DNA of 64,000 nucleotides from Margaritifera margaritifera. Lineage: Eukaryota; Mollusca; Bivalvia; Unionida; Margaritiferidae. The stretch is from positions 1,434,501 to 1,498,500 of the forward strand of contig JAQPZY010001501.1 of the NCBI GenBank assembly GCA_029931535.1, given 5' to 3'. Positions 39,776 to 50,129 of this stretch are shown in pieces; position 1 is the first letter of the stretch, and every line of letters begins with the position of its first letter. The notes under the pieces are model-generated. The model worked only from the letters and a program-made list of their open reading frames with translations, was not told where the DNA came from and made no database searches. The translations under genes were made by a program, and so were the position numbers.

Positions 39776-40439
39776 CTGAACAGACAATTCATATTAATGT
39801 ATCAATAAGAGAAAATATTCCTCTGAATCTTAAAAAAACAAATATTTCTATACTAGCCATTAGAAATAATCTGTTAAGAATTAAAAACTCAATTACATTT
39901 GATTAAGAATTTATTTTTATTTACAGGATGGAAAATGACGATAATAAGAGATACTCTATATACAAATCATACTACTTATATCTTCTTTCAAGATGCATTG
40001 CCTCTGTCAGCCGAGTTAGATAGGTCACCAATTCTGAAAATATAAAATTTAAGTTAATTGGTGAAAAAGACAAAGCAGCTCTCATTAAAAAGTAGATAAT
40101 ATATATTCCAAGATTACATTTTTGTACCCCATTTTTTTTTTTATTTTTTTTTTTTTGCGTCACTCGCAAATTTGGAAATTTCAAAAAGCAAAGACTCATA
40201 AGATTGGTTTTTGATACTGCTTTCAGATTTTAAGCATAATAACAAACCGTGTACAGTACTCATTCTTTCTACAAATCCTAGTACAGTTGAAAAGAGACAG
40301 AAAATAGAAAAGCCCTTGAAAATAGAATAGAATCAAATTGAACGTATCCATATAATGTATTAGTGATAGAGTGTATAGTAATAGATTCACATTCTGAAAG
40401 ATGACTTGTAATTATTTTAACTTTTCATTTCTCTTTCAG

Positions 40440-40595
40440 AGACTCTATGATGATACCATGGATACCATCAGATACTGCGTGACTTCTCAGACGGAAGTAG
40501 AATTCCGAGTTCAGAAAAAGCTCAGTCGGAAAAGCATCGGTCTTCTCCGTCTCATCATAGAAAAAGACATCGGATGTAAACAGTTTCCTGTTTGA
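40440..40595 (+). CDS. Candidate terminal exon, + strand
   Basis: Acceptor CATTTCTCTTTCAG, then RLYDDTMDTIRYCVTSQTEV, EFRVQKKLSRKSIGLLRLI and a TGA at 40593. The opposite strand is also open here (FYDETEKTDAFPTELF), so the strand choice rests on the acceptor. Product unknown. Confidence 0.35.
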   Translation, partial: RLYDDTMDTIRYCVTSQTEVEFRVQKKLSRKSIGLLRLIIEKDIGCKQFPV

Positions 40596-41439
40596 GCTCT
40601 CGTCAAGGTCGTGGTTGTTATTACTTAATAATAACTTCATTGACGTCATATCGACTTGATGACGTGTCATCACAAATCGCAACGGATGCAATTGTTTACG
40701 GCTATTGAAACCGAATGATTTCTTGCTTTGTTATGTTCTTTACAATGTTGAAGCAATAACATACAAAATTAAAAGTGCAGGTATTTTATTGATGGTTGAA
40801 ACGTCGTCTAGTCTTTTTTTCAACACCTTTTGTTTAGAAGGATATTTTCTTCGCACGCCTGGCCCGATGTTCGACCGTAAAAATCTTACTAGTTTGTGAA
40901 GGATCACTATATTTCCTCTGAGTCTCTTTTAGAGAGTTGATGTTATTTGACTCGCATCGGAAAGAGACGAGGATATTCCGATTGAAGTAATGCTGTCCCA
41001 TCAGAAACCGTGAAAAGCCTTCAACATTCATCGATTAAAGGCTTATGTATACCATCGGCATCCCGAAACCGTATTCAATACAATTTTTTCTTTTTTATGC
41101 TTAGGCTTACTAAAATAATAAGCAATTGCATTATCCTGTTCTTAACTTATCAGTATGCTTTGATTAGCAAGTTAGGCAGAAAGTTTATTCTATATTTTAT
41201 ATGTTTGCATTGTATTTACAATCCATGTCACAAATATTATTTTGCATAATGAAAGCACACTACTTGTAAACAATAATTAAATCTGAGAAGAGATTTTTGA
41301 GGGTTGAATTGATGCTTGTGTACACCCTGGTAAAATCCCTATGCTCGTGTACACCCTGGTAAAATCCCTATGCTTGTGAATGATCAATGTCTTATTTTCA
41401 AACGGATAAGTGTGAAGTATATGCGGCCGTGTTCTCTTC

Positions 41440-41441
<2 letters not shown>

Positions 41442-41501
<60 letters not shown>

Positions 41502-41517
41502 CATCATCATCATCATC
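41442..41517. repeat. (CT)n-(ATC)n microsatellite
   Basis: Lies 60 bp outside the left end of the Polinton element; an exact 35-bp tandem duplication (ACACCCTGGTAAAATCCCTA) precedes it at 41313-41378. Confidence 0.95.
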
Positions 41518-41575
41518 CTTATTATGTCCTCATTCCTGGTCCCTGACCAAACGCGCAATAAAAAATAAATAAATA

Positions 41576-41580
41576 CACGG
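41576..41580. repeat. Left target-site duplication (CACGG)
   Basis: Five bases CACGG directly precede the left inverted repeat and recur directly after the right one at 54301-54305. Polintons are usually reported with 6-bp duplications; the sixth base differs here (A before the left copy, T after the right copy). Confidence 0.82.
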
Positions 41581-41700
41581 AGTAGTATCATTATGGAAAT
41601 TTAGGACTGAGCTTACTGATCTGGTCCAAGATTTCAATACCCCATGACTCTACCCTGGAATCACACGCGATTGTATTTTTGCGCACGATCCCTTGGTGAG
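41581..41700 (+). repeat. Left terminal inverted repeat
   Basis: Begins AGTAGTATCATTATGG, identical to the first 16 bases of the reverse complement of the right end. Further identical blocks are TTCAATACCCCATGACT, a block running through CACACGCGATTGTATTTTT, and CCCTTGGTGAG at the inner edge. Similarity stops after position 41700. TIRs of this type are used for protein-primed replication and integration in Polintons. Confidence 0.92.
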
Positions 41701-41978
41701 ACTCGCGCGATTGTAATCCTCTGGCGCCTTCAAGCGAAGTTAAGAGGTGCCCCAAAACACTGCTGTAGCTACAGGTCACTGTTATTATTGATCGCAACTA
41801 TACTGTATAAAATATATTCTGCAGAGATTATTTTCTTTGTGTAAGAATATAGCTAGCAGCAGATATTTTTATTTTGATCGCGGTTATATTCTACGGGGAG
41901 TGTTTTCTTTGTGTGAGAACATTTTATATTTCCTTGTACGTGAAAATTTATTTTATTAAAGAATTATCAAGGTATATA

Positions 41979-42057
<79 letters not shown>

Positions 42058-42225
42058 GTTACAACTTCACCGATTGCTGCGTATAGTATTTTGAAGTGAT
42101 TTATGAGCGTAGCTAATACGGGAATCACACTGCCTGAGAAATGGCATGTTTGTAACGTCACAGAAAAGATTAAATATTTATTTCGTCTAAGTGCGTCATA
42201 CAGATAAGTTAAAGAGACTCAAAAG
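41701..42225. other. Left arm of element, non-coding, with (AT)n expansion
   Basis: No supportable reading frame. It contains a later-expanded AT dinucleotide tract at about 41973-42054. The region next to the left TIR is where a Polinton integrase often lies; none of its motifs is visible on either strand. Confidence 0.6.
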
Positions 42226-42940
42226 ATGCTGTATGATTATTCAAATACGTATCTGGAGCATTTTGATAAATTAATTGATTTCGGAATTATCTTGGAAAAA
42301 GAACGACCTAAACTTGGCGATGTTTATAATAAAAACCAGAAAAGTCGTTGTATGATATTGTTCAAGGAAACGTTAAGTCGCTGACTGTAACCGAGTCATT
42401 AGTCGAAGATAGTGAATGTAGTGAATACGTCACCAGTGATAGTGAATGTAGTAATGAGAAAATCAATTAAAAAGATACTTTTCAAAATTGAAAAATAATA
42501 CGAAAATTTTTAGAACGAGGTAGAAGCTACACAGCTGGCCCAATGTGATAAATGTACCAGTGATATATTTGAGAATCTAGGAATGCAACCTATCGTTTAT
42601 ATGTATAAGTGGCACAAAGCGTTTGACTTTATTGGATACAAAAGTAAAAATAAGGTTTAACGAGTTGGTGGAAAATAAATAAAAATGTAACGGAATATTA
42701 TGGGTGATTTGGCCTGATCTCAGCTTGAAGGAAATTGTATCTGAGTTGGGACCTTGCCTATTTGGTTTGGATCAGGAAGATGAACCTGTTTATTTAGCAA
42801 AGGCTGATGTGAGATTAAAAATCACCTTCTTAGGTGGAAAAATGTATCGTACAATTTATGGCCGTCAAGTTGAGTACTATCCTCTGTATTATGAAGTGTT
42901 TACATTTATACCACAGTATACAAAGCAGGAAATAATTTAA
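42226..42940 (+). pseudogene. Unassigned left-arm coding remnant(s)
   Basis: Three open stretches lie in series in this part of the element. The first, 42226-42384, is a 52-codon frame beginning MLYDYSNTYLEHF and rich in charged residues. The second, 42514-42660, carries a Cys-x-x-Cys pair (QCDKCTSD) followed by aromatic residues. The third, 42704-42940, is a 78-codon frame with many Leu, Tyr and Phe and a motif RTIYGRQVEYYPLYYEV. They may be one broken gene or two to three small genes. I do not recognise any of them. None shows the catalytic or chromodomain-like motifs of Polinton integrase. Orientation and spacing agree with the downstream genes. Confidence 0.4.
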
Positions 42941-42983
42941 AAAAACGACAGATCGAAGCAACCAAAAATTCAATTAAGGACTA

Positions 42984-42985
<2 letters not shown>

Positions 42986-43057
<72 letters not shown>
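42986..43057. repeat. (CA)n-(AT)n microsatellite inside the element
   Basis: CA dinucleotides to about 43040, then AT dinucleotides. It lies just upstream of the cysteine-rich gene and was probably expanded after insertion. Confidence 0.95.
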
Positions 43058-43064
43058 AAGTTCA

Positions 43065-43384
43065 ATGGCATTGACACGCAATCAATGTAAAGGCATATGC
43101 CTTGGAAAACGTGAACTCTGCGGCAAAATATGTCATTACGAATACTGTAAATCACATTTGCTCGCGTTACGTGTTGCCTCATTGCTCGGCCATGCCTTAA
43201 ATGTGGTATCGGAGTAAAGTTGCGAGTATTATCGCGCGCGCCGGCAACGATAACGGAACCTATCATCGTGCAAAACACGCGACGACGTCAATTCCATTGT
43301 GGAAAAGATACAAAACTCAATAAAATAATAACCAGGATTGAAGCGATTGCAGTTTCTGATCCTGGTAAAGTAAAAATATTTTAA
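43065..43384 (+). pseudogene. Small cysteine-rich zinc-binding-type protein, one frameshift
   Basis: From the ATG at 43065 the frame reads MALTRNQCKGIC and then LCGKICHYEYCKSH, and stops at 43217. A second frame open to 43384 continues with PCLKCGIGVK and later FHCGKD. Pairs of Cys/His at these spacings look like a treble-clef or zinc-ribbon fold, and a small cysteine-rich protein would suit nucleic-acid binding. One frameshift at about 43170-43190 separates the halves; taken together the protein would be about 105 residues. It sits immediately upstream of the SAP-repeat gene and PolB, so a role in replication or early regulation is an inference. The family is not identified with certainty. 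Confidence 0.55.
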
Positions 43385-43424
43385 AAAATGATTAATGGAA
43401 TAAATAATTAGACAATGAGTTTTA

Positions 43425-43853
43425 ATGTATATCAACATGCCCACCATGAATGAGCTCAAACAATTTGCGCGAAGAATACCAAACGGTATGAGAAAGGCAG
43501 GTATACTTGTATTATTAGGACTTGAAGACAAGCCACAGCAGGTTGTAAAAATACCGAGAGGCGCAGGAAAAGCTGACGTACTTGCGTTATTGGGACTCGC
43601 TGTCGAACTTTGTCTGACTGTGATACAGCTTCGTGAAATGGCAGCACAGTATCATATTAAGATTCCTCCACGGGCCATGCGGGCTGATATTGCACCTGTG
43701 GTCGCTGATGAACAAGAGCGTCGCAGTATAGCACATACCATTGCCGAAGAGGCTGTTGTGTATGGTCGTCAAATGACTCTAGTCCCCGAGTTAAAGTTTC
43801 ACAAGCGCTCTCGCGATCTTCAAGATTACCGGGTGATTATCCCAAGCGTATAA
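43425..43853 (+). CDS. SAP-like repeat protein, possibly the N-terminus of PolB
   Basis: A 142-codon intact frame. I see three helix-rich modules of the SAP/HeH (DNA-binding) style: around residues 7-32 (MNELKQFARRIPNGMRKAG), 40-58 (KIPRGAGKADVLALL) and 66-91 (VIQLREMAAQYHIKIPP). Each has the Leu-rich helix, a Gly or Pro turn, then basic residues and a second Leu or Ala helix. SAP modules bind AT-rich DNA. The last residues overlap the start of the open PolB frame, which is already open from about 43781 in another frame. The two may therefore be a single SAP-PolB polypeptide split by a frameshift, or two adjacent genes. The start is the ATG at 43425; ATGs at 43437 and 43446 are equally possible. 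Confidence 0.6.
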   Translation: MYINMPTMNELKQFARRIPNGMRKAGILVLLGLEDKPQQVVKIPRGAGKADVLALLGLAVELCLTVIQLREMAAQYHIKIPPRAMRADIAPVVADEQERRSIAHTIAEEAVVYGRQMTLVPELKFHKRSRDLQDYRVIIPSV

Positions 43854-46800
43854 AGCTAAGCAGAGACGCTGTGAAACTTCTCTTCAAGATGCGTCCGGGA
43901 ATTGTATCAACATTACAGCACGTGGGGGAGACAGCGCTGCCGTCCGGATTCAAGGTTGACATTGTTCTCAATGAGGAATTTACCATGCATGGCAATGTAA
44001 TTAAAGACGGCTTTGCATCATCTATAACATCACAGCCATGGTTTCATAATGGTGCCTGTGTAATCTTGAACCATAAAGATACCGAGGTCATCAACGATGA
44101 AATTGTTAAAAGTTACGCAAAGATTTGTGAGCAGTTTGAAAAATACTCCAGAGGCGGTTCAGGATGGATGTTTGGAATTTCAGCTTCATATTTCCCAGTA
44201 CAAACCTTTTCGCGGTTGAGTTACATTCCAACGCCAGCGTGTATTCCACCGCTGTCAGTAATCAATGTGAAAATGGTGACAACCAGTGTTTTGAATGGGG
44301 GCTCTTGTCAGTGCTGCATCCTGTAAGTGATCACACAAACCAACCTCGAAAATATAAACAATACATGGGCGAACTTAAGTTTGTTAACATTTAATTTCCT
44401 GTACAAGTTACTGACATCAGTAAGTTTGAGCGACTCAACTCTGACATCGCTGTTAATATGTTTGTTTGGAATAAAGGCCTGCAGCCGATTCGACTATCGA
44501 CGGTGAGAAGCGCGTGGTGCAACATTGATTTATTATTATTAAGCAACATGGACGAGTCAGTGGTGCGGTATCATTTTGTGTGGATAAAAGATCTTCCCTG
44601 CATGGTATATCGGCACAACAAGCACAAGGGTGACGCTGCATGTATGTATTTAGCACGCAACAGTTGCTCGCGGACCTTGACATTTACTGCAGTGGAATTA
44701 GCGAAAAGTCGCAGGGTATAATCACGCCAGAGCCTGGCAAAAACGTTTTGAAAGTCACCGCGGTACAACGAAAAATGAAAGTCTCGTATATTATCTACGC
44801 GGACTTGGAATGCTTGAACATTCCCGTGGATGTTCACTCAAATACAACACAAGTTGCTGAACAAGTCGCATGCGGATTTTGTTTCGTTGTTGTTAAGGAC
44901 TTGATTGAGATGTGTATTAAATCGCTCGAACTTACAGCGAAATGGATCCGACAACAGTTCTTCTCGCCCGCAGACATGATTATGACCAACGATAATATTC
45001 AAAATTTCTGCTGCCACTTATTGCTAGATCTGTGATGGCACTTTTAGTTCAACCAATAAAAAAGTTTATGACCACTGCCACATCCCGTGTGCTTACAGAG
45101 GAGCCACACACAGCGCATGCAATATACAGCTGCGAATATATCCAAACAAAATAAGAATTCCGGTTTTGCTTCATAACCTGCGCGGGTATGATGGTCACTT
45201 GATCATGCAAGCAATCGCAACAGCATCGAATGCACCAATAAGCATCATCCCGAACACGGTTGAAAAATATATGACGTTTAGGATAGGAAAACTGCAATTC
45301 ATCGATTCGATGCAGTTTCTCAATTCCAGCCTGGACATACTCATCAACTACCTTGCAGCAAATGGTGACTACCGTTTTAAAATCACTCGTCGATACAGTG
45401 AGTGTGAATCTGAAACGTTCAAGTTACTCACCCGCAAAGGAATCTATCCCTACTAGTACATGAGCGACTGGGAAAAGTTTACTGAAACTCAGTTACCGCC
45501 AATGGAGGCATTCCATTTGTCGTTGTCTCGCGAAGGTATTTCCGCCAGCGACTACACACATGCAAACAATGTTTGGTCTGTGTTTGGTTGTCAAAATCTC
45601 GGTGACTATCACGACATGTATTTGCCCACGGATGTGTCACTGCTCGCGGATAGTCATTTCAAGACGTTTAGTGATATAGCCATGCACGAGTACAAGCTCG
45701 ATCCCGCGCACTACTTTTTGTCACCAGGAATGACTTGGCATTGTTGTATAAAACCAAGGTCGAGTTAGAGTTGCTCCCAGACATTGACCAGCATCTGTTT
45801 GTTGAACGTGGAATCCGTGGCGGGATTTCCATGGCGAGTCATCGCTACGCTTGCGCGAACAATCCGCTCTTGGACAGATATGACCCTGCCCTCTCGAACA
45901 GTTACATCATGTACTTGTATGATGGGCGATGATGCAACCAATGCCCGAGGTGAGTTTCAGGGGATATGATCCCGCGCTCGTGGACATACACAGACATGTA
46001 CATGAGTACAGCAACAGCGAATATGGATACTTTTATGAAGTTGGTCAAGAATACCCGGACGAGCTGCACAACACACACAACGATTATCCACTGGTCCCGG
46101 AAGCGTTAGTGTTACCCCGCGAATGGTTGTCACCGTACCAGTGTGAAATCGTGGATGATTCCGGACGTAAGTTTACCGAATGTACTAAGCTTGTCTGAAA
46201 TATTCTGACTAAGAGCAACTATGTAGTCCACGTACGAAACCTGCAGTTGTTTCTGCGGCTGGGTATGCGTGTGTCACAGATCTATCTGGTGCTCGGGTTT
46301 CGCCAACGTGCGTGGATGGCTCCATACATCCAAATGAATACCAACCTGCGTACGGCCACCACAAATGAGTTTGAAAAGGATTTCCTTAAACTCATGAAAA
46401 ATCCATGGACAAAATATGAAAGCGAATCCGCGTGGACCTTGTGCGCGACAGTGAGCAAGACAAACTCAACCGATTGATTGCGGAACCGGCATTTGAGTCA
46501 CGCAAAATCTTTGATGGTGCGCTCGTTGCCGTACATGGCAAGAATGCTAAACTGAAGTTGGCAAAACCCATCCACGTTGACGCGTCTGTGCTGAACTTGT
46601 CAAAGCTGTTCATGTATAAATTCTTTTAAGATAAGATAAAGCCGCGATACGGTGATAATATTAAGATGTTATATACAGACATGGACTCGTTGTTAATGCA
46701 TATAACCACCAGCGATGTACATGCGGACATGGTTGAACCAAGTCTGAAAAATGAATTTGATACCAAGAATTTATCAGCGAGACCACGCTCTGTAAGCAAT

Positions 46801-47195
46801 GAAAATAAAACAAGTGGTTGCTAAGTTCAAAGATGAGTGCGCGGACAAGCCCATAAAAGAATATGTGGGCTTTGTAAAAAGATGTATTCGATTGTGGTTC
46901 CGGAAAGAACATCATAAAGGCTAAAGGAGTCCCACGTGTGGTTGTGCGTAAGGATATCAAACATAATATGTATGTGGAGTGCTTACTCGAGCGACGCGAA
47001 TTCGCACACATAGCCAATCTCATGCCGTCAAAGAAACATCACATAGGTGTGTATCGTTGCATCAATGTGAGTTTGTCTCCCTGGCTTTCACTGATAGAAC
47101 CAGAGGTGAGACGGCTTTGCCTTCCGCTCACGAACGTAAACTTCTTTGCTCCACATCGGACACAAGTTCCAGCGATTGCGGCTTTGTTGTGAGGT
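43802..47195 (+). pseudogene. polB: Protein-primed family B DNA polymerase (Polinton type), broken
   Basis: Replicates the linear element by protein priming. Similarity to DNA_pol_B_2 runs through all three frames. In order: an N-terminal region ending in SRGGSGWMFG and YIPTPACIP; CFEWGLLSVLHP; the exonuclease motif YADLECL (about 44794); HNLRGYDGHLI (about 45168) and FIDSMQFLNSSLD; KGIYPY followed by a premature TAG; LGDYHDMYLPTDV; VERGIRGGIS; SPYQCEIV; LGMRVSQIYLVLGF; EKDFLKLM; and the catalytic motif C, LYTDMDSLL (46669-46695). The C-terminal KGVPRVVVRKDIKHNMYVEC (from about 46920) matches the usual tail. Many frameshifts and stops are present. At about 45915-45930 the stretch that should carry the motif A aspartate is missing, and motif B near 46400 is scrambled. 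The gene is dead. The exact 3' end is uncertain (47100-47240). Confidence 0.92.
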
Positions 47196-47290
47196 GTTTC
47201 CACCCTCGTTGGATTTGCAGTACGAAATTTCACGCGACATAGCACACAATATGAAGGCATGATTGAGTTACACAACAATTGATATTTAAC

Positions 47291-47907
47291 ATGGCATCAC
47301 GAAAAAGGAAAAAAATCTTACTTTACCGTCATTAACTTTTCTGCCAGACAAAACCCAGACCACCCAAGCACGGTGACATGTCACCAAACTCAGTTCGCGC
47401 GTTGATTATTGGCCCGACTGGATCCGGGAAAACCCAACTGTTGTTAAATCTAATCATGCGATGGATACCATGGAATCGGCTGTACGCGATTGCACCATCC
47501 GCAGACGATCAACTGTGTTATGATATGCTCAAGGATTTTATAGAAGCGCTTGCGTCGTCGAGAAGAAAAGCTTCCACGTCCACCACTGAGTTCTTATCCA
47601 CAATCGATGAATCTCTCGCGATTCATGACCTTGACGATGACCTACGACGATGTTATGCTTGAACACCAAGACAACCCGGCGAAAATGTTTTCCCGTGGCC
47701 GACATAAAAACAGATTTGATTTATGTGACACAACGAAACGCGCACGTACCTAAAGTGATCCAGGACAATTGTAACATGTTGACGATATTTCTTGATGTGT
47801 TTCGGAATATATTTGCGGAGGTTACCCAGGACCCGTATGGTTTTCTCACAATTGATTTAAGTGGTGGGCCGCGCAAGTACCGCGCGGATCTGGACGAAAC
47901 GATTTAA
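47291..47907 (+). pseudogene. DNA-packaging ATPase, FtsK/HerA type, frameshifted
   Basis: Pumps the genome into the capsid in Polintons, adintoviruses and virophages. The likely start is the ATG at 47291 (MASRKRKK), with an early in-frame TAA at 47333. Walker A GPTGSGKTQLLLNL lies at 47411-47452. A Walker B-type TYDDVMLEHQD follows at about 47637-47669 in another frame, then FSRGRHKN. The third frame continues with VPKVIQDNCNML and DPYGFLTIDLSGG, typical of the family's C-terminal half. About 205 codons in total is close to the usual length. At least two frameshifts plus one stop inactivate it. It lies between PolB and the virion genes. Confidence 0.88.
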
Positions 47908-48365
47908 ACGACTATGATAAATATACATTGCCAAAACATGCCAGTGATATCATAGCAGAGTATGCTGACCGACGCCGTAAAGATGTCTGCAAACACCGGG
48001 AACTGATTCGTAATGTTATAGCCGTCCGCAAATATGTCAAAGATATGTTACAGTCGCGACAATCCGCACAGGAAGACCTCAGAGCAGGGGGTTTTGAACA
48101 AACGTTTGCACTGCTGATCAAACCAACAAAAGAGATTGTAGCCAAGACCGCGGATACCGCGGAAACGGTGAAGAAAGTCGCGGAAACCATCACAGCGATG
48201 ACTGGAACAGAAAGAGAACCTGGTCCGATCAGGCGTGCGCCATTACAATCAGCACAAATTCAAAAAAGGTTAGATGACATGCAAGAGGATATGGAAGAGG
48301 CACTTGAGAATCTTCCACAAGAACCGCCACCCGAGTACCAATCAAAGTTGGAAACAAAAGTTTAA
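47907..48365 (+). CDS. Coiled-coil, charged protein of unknown function
   Basis: A frame of about 145 codons open from just past the ATPase stop (ATGs at 47913 and 47938 in other frames; the first in-frame ATG is at 47928... reading from LPKHASDIIAEYADRRRK). It is very rich in Arg, Lys, Glu and Ala in heptad-like order (RRRKDVCKHRELIRNVI; DMQEDMEEALENL), implying long alpha-helical coiled coils. No catalytic motif. The frame closes at 48365, but helical text with the same character continues in frame for about 15 codons beyond the stop, so the native protein may have been longer. Its position between ATPase and penton suggests a virion or assembly role; that is inference only. Confidence 0.55.
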   Translation, partial: NDYDKYTLPKHASDIIAEYADRRRKDVCKHRELIRNVIAVRKYVKDMLQSRQSAQEDLRAGGFEQTFALLIKPTKEIVAKTADTAETVKKVAETITAMTGTEREPGPIRRAPLQSAQIQKRLDDMQEDMEEALENLPQEPPPEYQSKLETKV

Positions 48366-48396
48366 AAACTTAATCAACAAGCACGGCAGATGATCT

Positions 48397-48937
48397 TTGA
48401 CTCTCACTAATTCCAAAAACTTAAACAATTATATTTGGAGTCTGAACTATCCGCGGATTCTCGCCCGAGTTACCCCAACGATAATAGGCACGGATGGTAT
48501 TCAAGGAGTGAACTGGAGTTGGATTGAATTTGATAAGATTGTTACACTCTATAGAAACGGAGAAGAGATCACGTCATACTAGGATAAGTTTATTAATACA
48601 CACAAACAATTCTTTGAAAAAATATGTGGGGTTGGTTCTGTGGAGGAGTATCTATCTCGAAAAGTTGATCTGCCTTCCGCGGAAGAATATTACTCCCCAT
48701 CAGGCTCAAATGCGTGTCTGTAGACCAACAACAGATAAATGTTCTCGTGAATCGGTTGGAAACACTCGTGGAATCAGTTCGCGCGGCAACAACGCCCCAT
48801 AAGTCATCAATGAGGCCACGTCGATTTGACAGCGATTGCTTAAAAAACGACATCATGGACCCGGGACGTTTCGCTTATTAATACAAGAACTCATTGAAGA
48901 CATCGATGATGTATATAACACCGATGATGACTACTGA
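48397..48937 (+). pseudogene. Unassigned element protein upstream of penton
   Basis: Open segments follow one another in different frames: IIGTDGIQGVNWSWIEFDKI with LYRNGEEITSY (to 48582), VGSVEEYLSRKVDLPSAEEY (about 48628-48690), a segment RLETLVESVRAATTPHKSS (about 48755-48810), and the acidic tail LIEDIDDVYNTDDDY ending at the TGA at 48935-48937. A single protein of about 170 residues with at least three breaks is the simplest reading. I do not recognise the family. The acidic tail overlaps the start of the penton-like gene by 14 bases, a compact viral-style overlap. Confidence 0.5.
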
Positions 48938-49774
48938 GGAGACACTTCGTGTTAAGACGCTTCGCATTTTACGTGAAATCAATTCTCCGATGCAGCGTGT
49001 CATTGTAAATACAACCCCGAGCGTTACCTCGATGATCACGGTCTCGTCGACGAAGCCAGAATTTCATGTGGTTTTCTCTACACCAATTAATGCTGGGGAA
49101 GGTAGCGCACTCGAAATAGCACTAGCGTCGTTGAGGGTTTCTTACAGTTGGCCGAATATCCTATTGATACCGTTTGTGCGCTTTCCCGCAATAACTCGTT
49201 TGCGTTTTCGTCGGAAGGTGGTCAAAAAGGTGCCTGGAACGTTATTGGACTTCCCTCTGGCGCGTACGACATTGATTCAGTCAATGAAGAAATCTGACAG
49301 GATTTTCTTGGTAACTGGCAAAAACTCTAAAATCTATATACACGAACACGAGCATATACTCAGCTCTGCCATCTCGATCGAATTTCCACAGTACGCTGTT
49401 GACATCGCACAGTCATCGTTAAGAACAGTTCTCGGTTGACCAGAAGATATTAATGAGATTCCCGCAGATGAACAAATCTTACCCGCAGGTCCTGGAGGGT
49501 CTGGATACCATATCGTGCCAGACATTGTTAAAATCACTACCACGATGCACCTTAATCTGACTGGTGACACTATCAGTGCTTCCGCTAGAATAACCTCTCA
49601 GGATTTCATATTGATGGGTTCTACCCGAATTTGCCCCCAGGTACTTTGCTTTCGATTACTCCCCGGTTCACGCAGCTTTGTTTCACTGTTGTGGATCAAG
49701 ACGGGCACATGTCGGATCTTCGCGGGGAGAACTTGACTATACGATTGTACATTAGAGATCGACCTGATATTTAA
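48924..49774 (+). pseudogene. Penton-like minor capsid protein, frameshifted
   Basis: Forms the fivefold vertices of the icosahedral capsid in Polinton-type viruses. The start is the ATG pair at 48924/48927 (MMTTEETLRVKTLRI). The jelly-roll core begins with FHVVFSTPINAGEGSALEI and SYSWPNI. This pattern, VxFSxPI..G...EIALxS..xxYSWxNI, is typical of the family. The next frame reads NSFAFSSEGGQKGAW and LPSGAYDIDSVNEEI. SLRTVLG closes the middle at about 49437, and the C-terminal part reads GFYPNLPPGTLLSITP and DQDGHMSDLRGENLTIRLYI to the TAA at 49772. About 280 codons. At least three frameshifts and several stops show it is dead. Confidence 0.8.
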
Positions 49775-49829
49775 ATAAAATGACAGTCGTACGTGCACTT
49801 GTGTTGTCAAAGCGAGAAAACCCGTTTAC

Positions 49830-50045
49830 ATGACATCTTACGAAACTAGCCTTGGCAATGTTGTCCAGGGATTGTTTACAGGAGCTTCAAAGTTTGTAAC
49901 GGCCCTGAGCTCGCGCGCTGCACCGATCGCTAAACAAGTTGCAATCCGAGTCGTTGACAGCATCAAAAAAGTTGAAAACCTGGGCACCATCACAGGCGGT
50001 TGCGCTTCCACTTCCATCGACATCAACAATGCCAGACCAGGTTAG
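49830..50045 (+). CDS. Small hydrophobic/basic protein, minor virion protein candidate
   Basis: A 71-codon frame beginning MTSYETSLGNVVQGLF. An amphipathic stretch GASKFVTALSSRAAPIAK is followed by VVDSIKKVENLG. Size, position just upstream of the major capsid gene and composition are like the pVI-type minor proteins of adenoviruses and Polintons, but sequence similarity is not demonstrable by eye. A short frame at 49780 (MTVVRALVLSKRE) ends in the ATGA that starts this gene. Confidence 0.45.
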   Translation: MTSYETSLGNVVQGLFTGASKFVTALSSRAAPIAKQVAIRVVDSIKKVENLGTITGGCASTSIDINNARPG

Positions 50046-50129
50046 TAAAATCATCAATGAAGCCACCCAACAACGTATATCTGATTAGCGGACGGGACCT
50101 AGACGGCAAAAAAGGTATCAGACGAAACC

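Noticed and set aside
41591..41797. 68-codon frame on - at the left end of the element
   Set aside because: Lies across the terminal inverted repeat; open by chance, no motif.
41701..42985. Integrase in the left arm of the new element
   Set aside because: Checked all frames for DDE-core and C-terminal motifs seen in the 13-kb remnant; none found.
43229..43531. 100-codon minus-strand frame in the element
   Set aside because: Antisense to the cysteine-rich and SAP-like genes; no motif; every recognisable gene of the element is on +.
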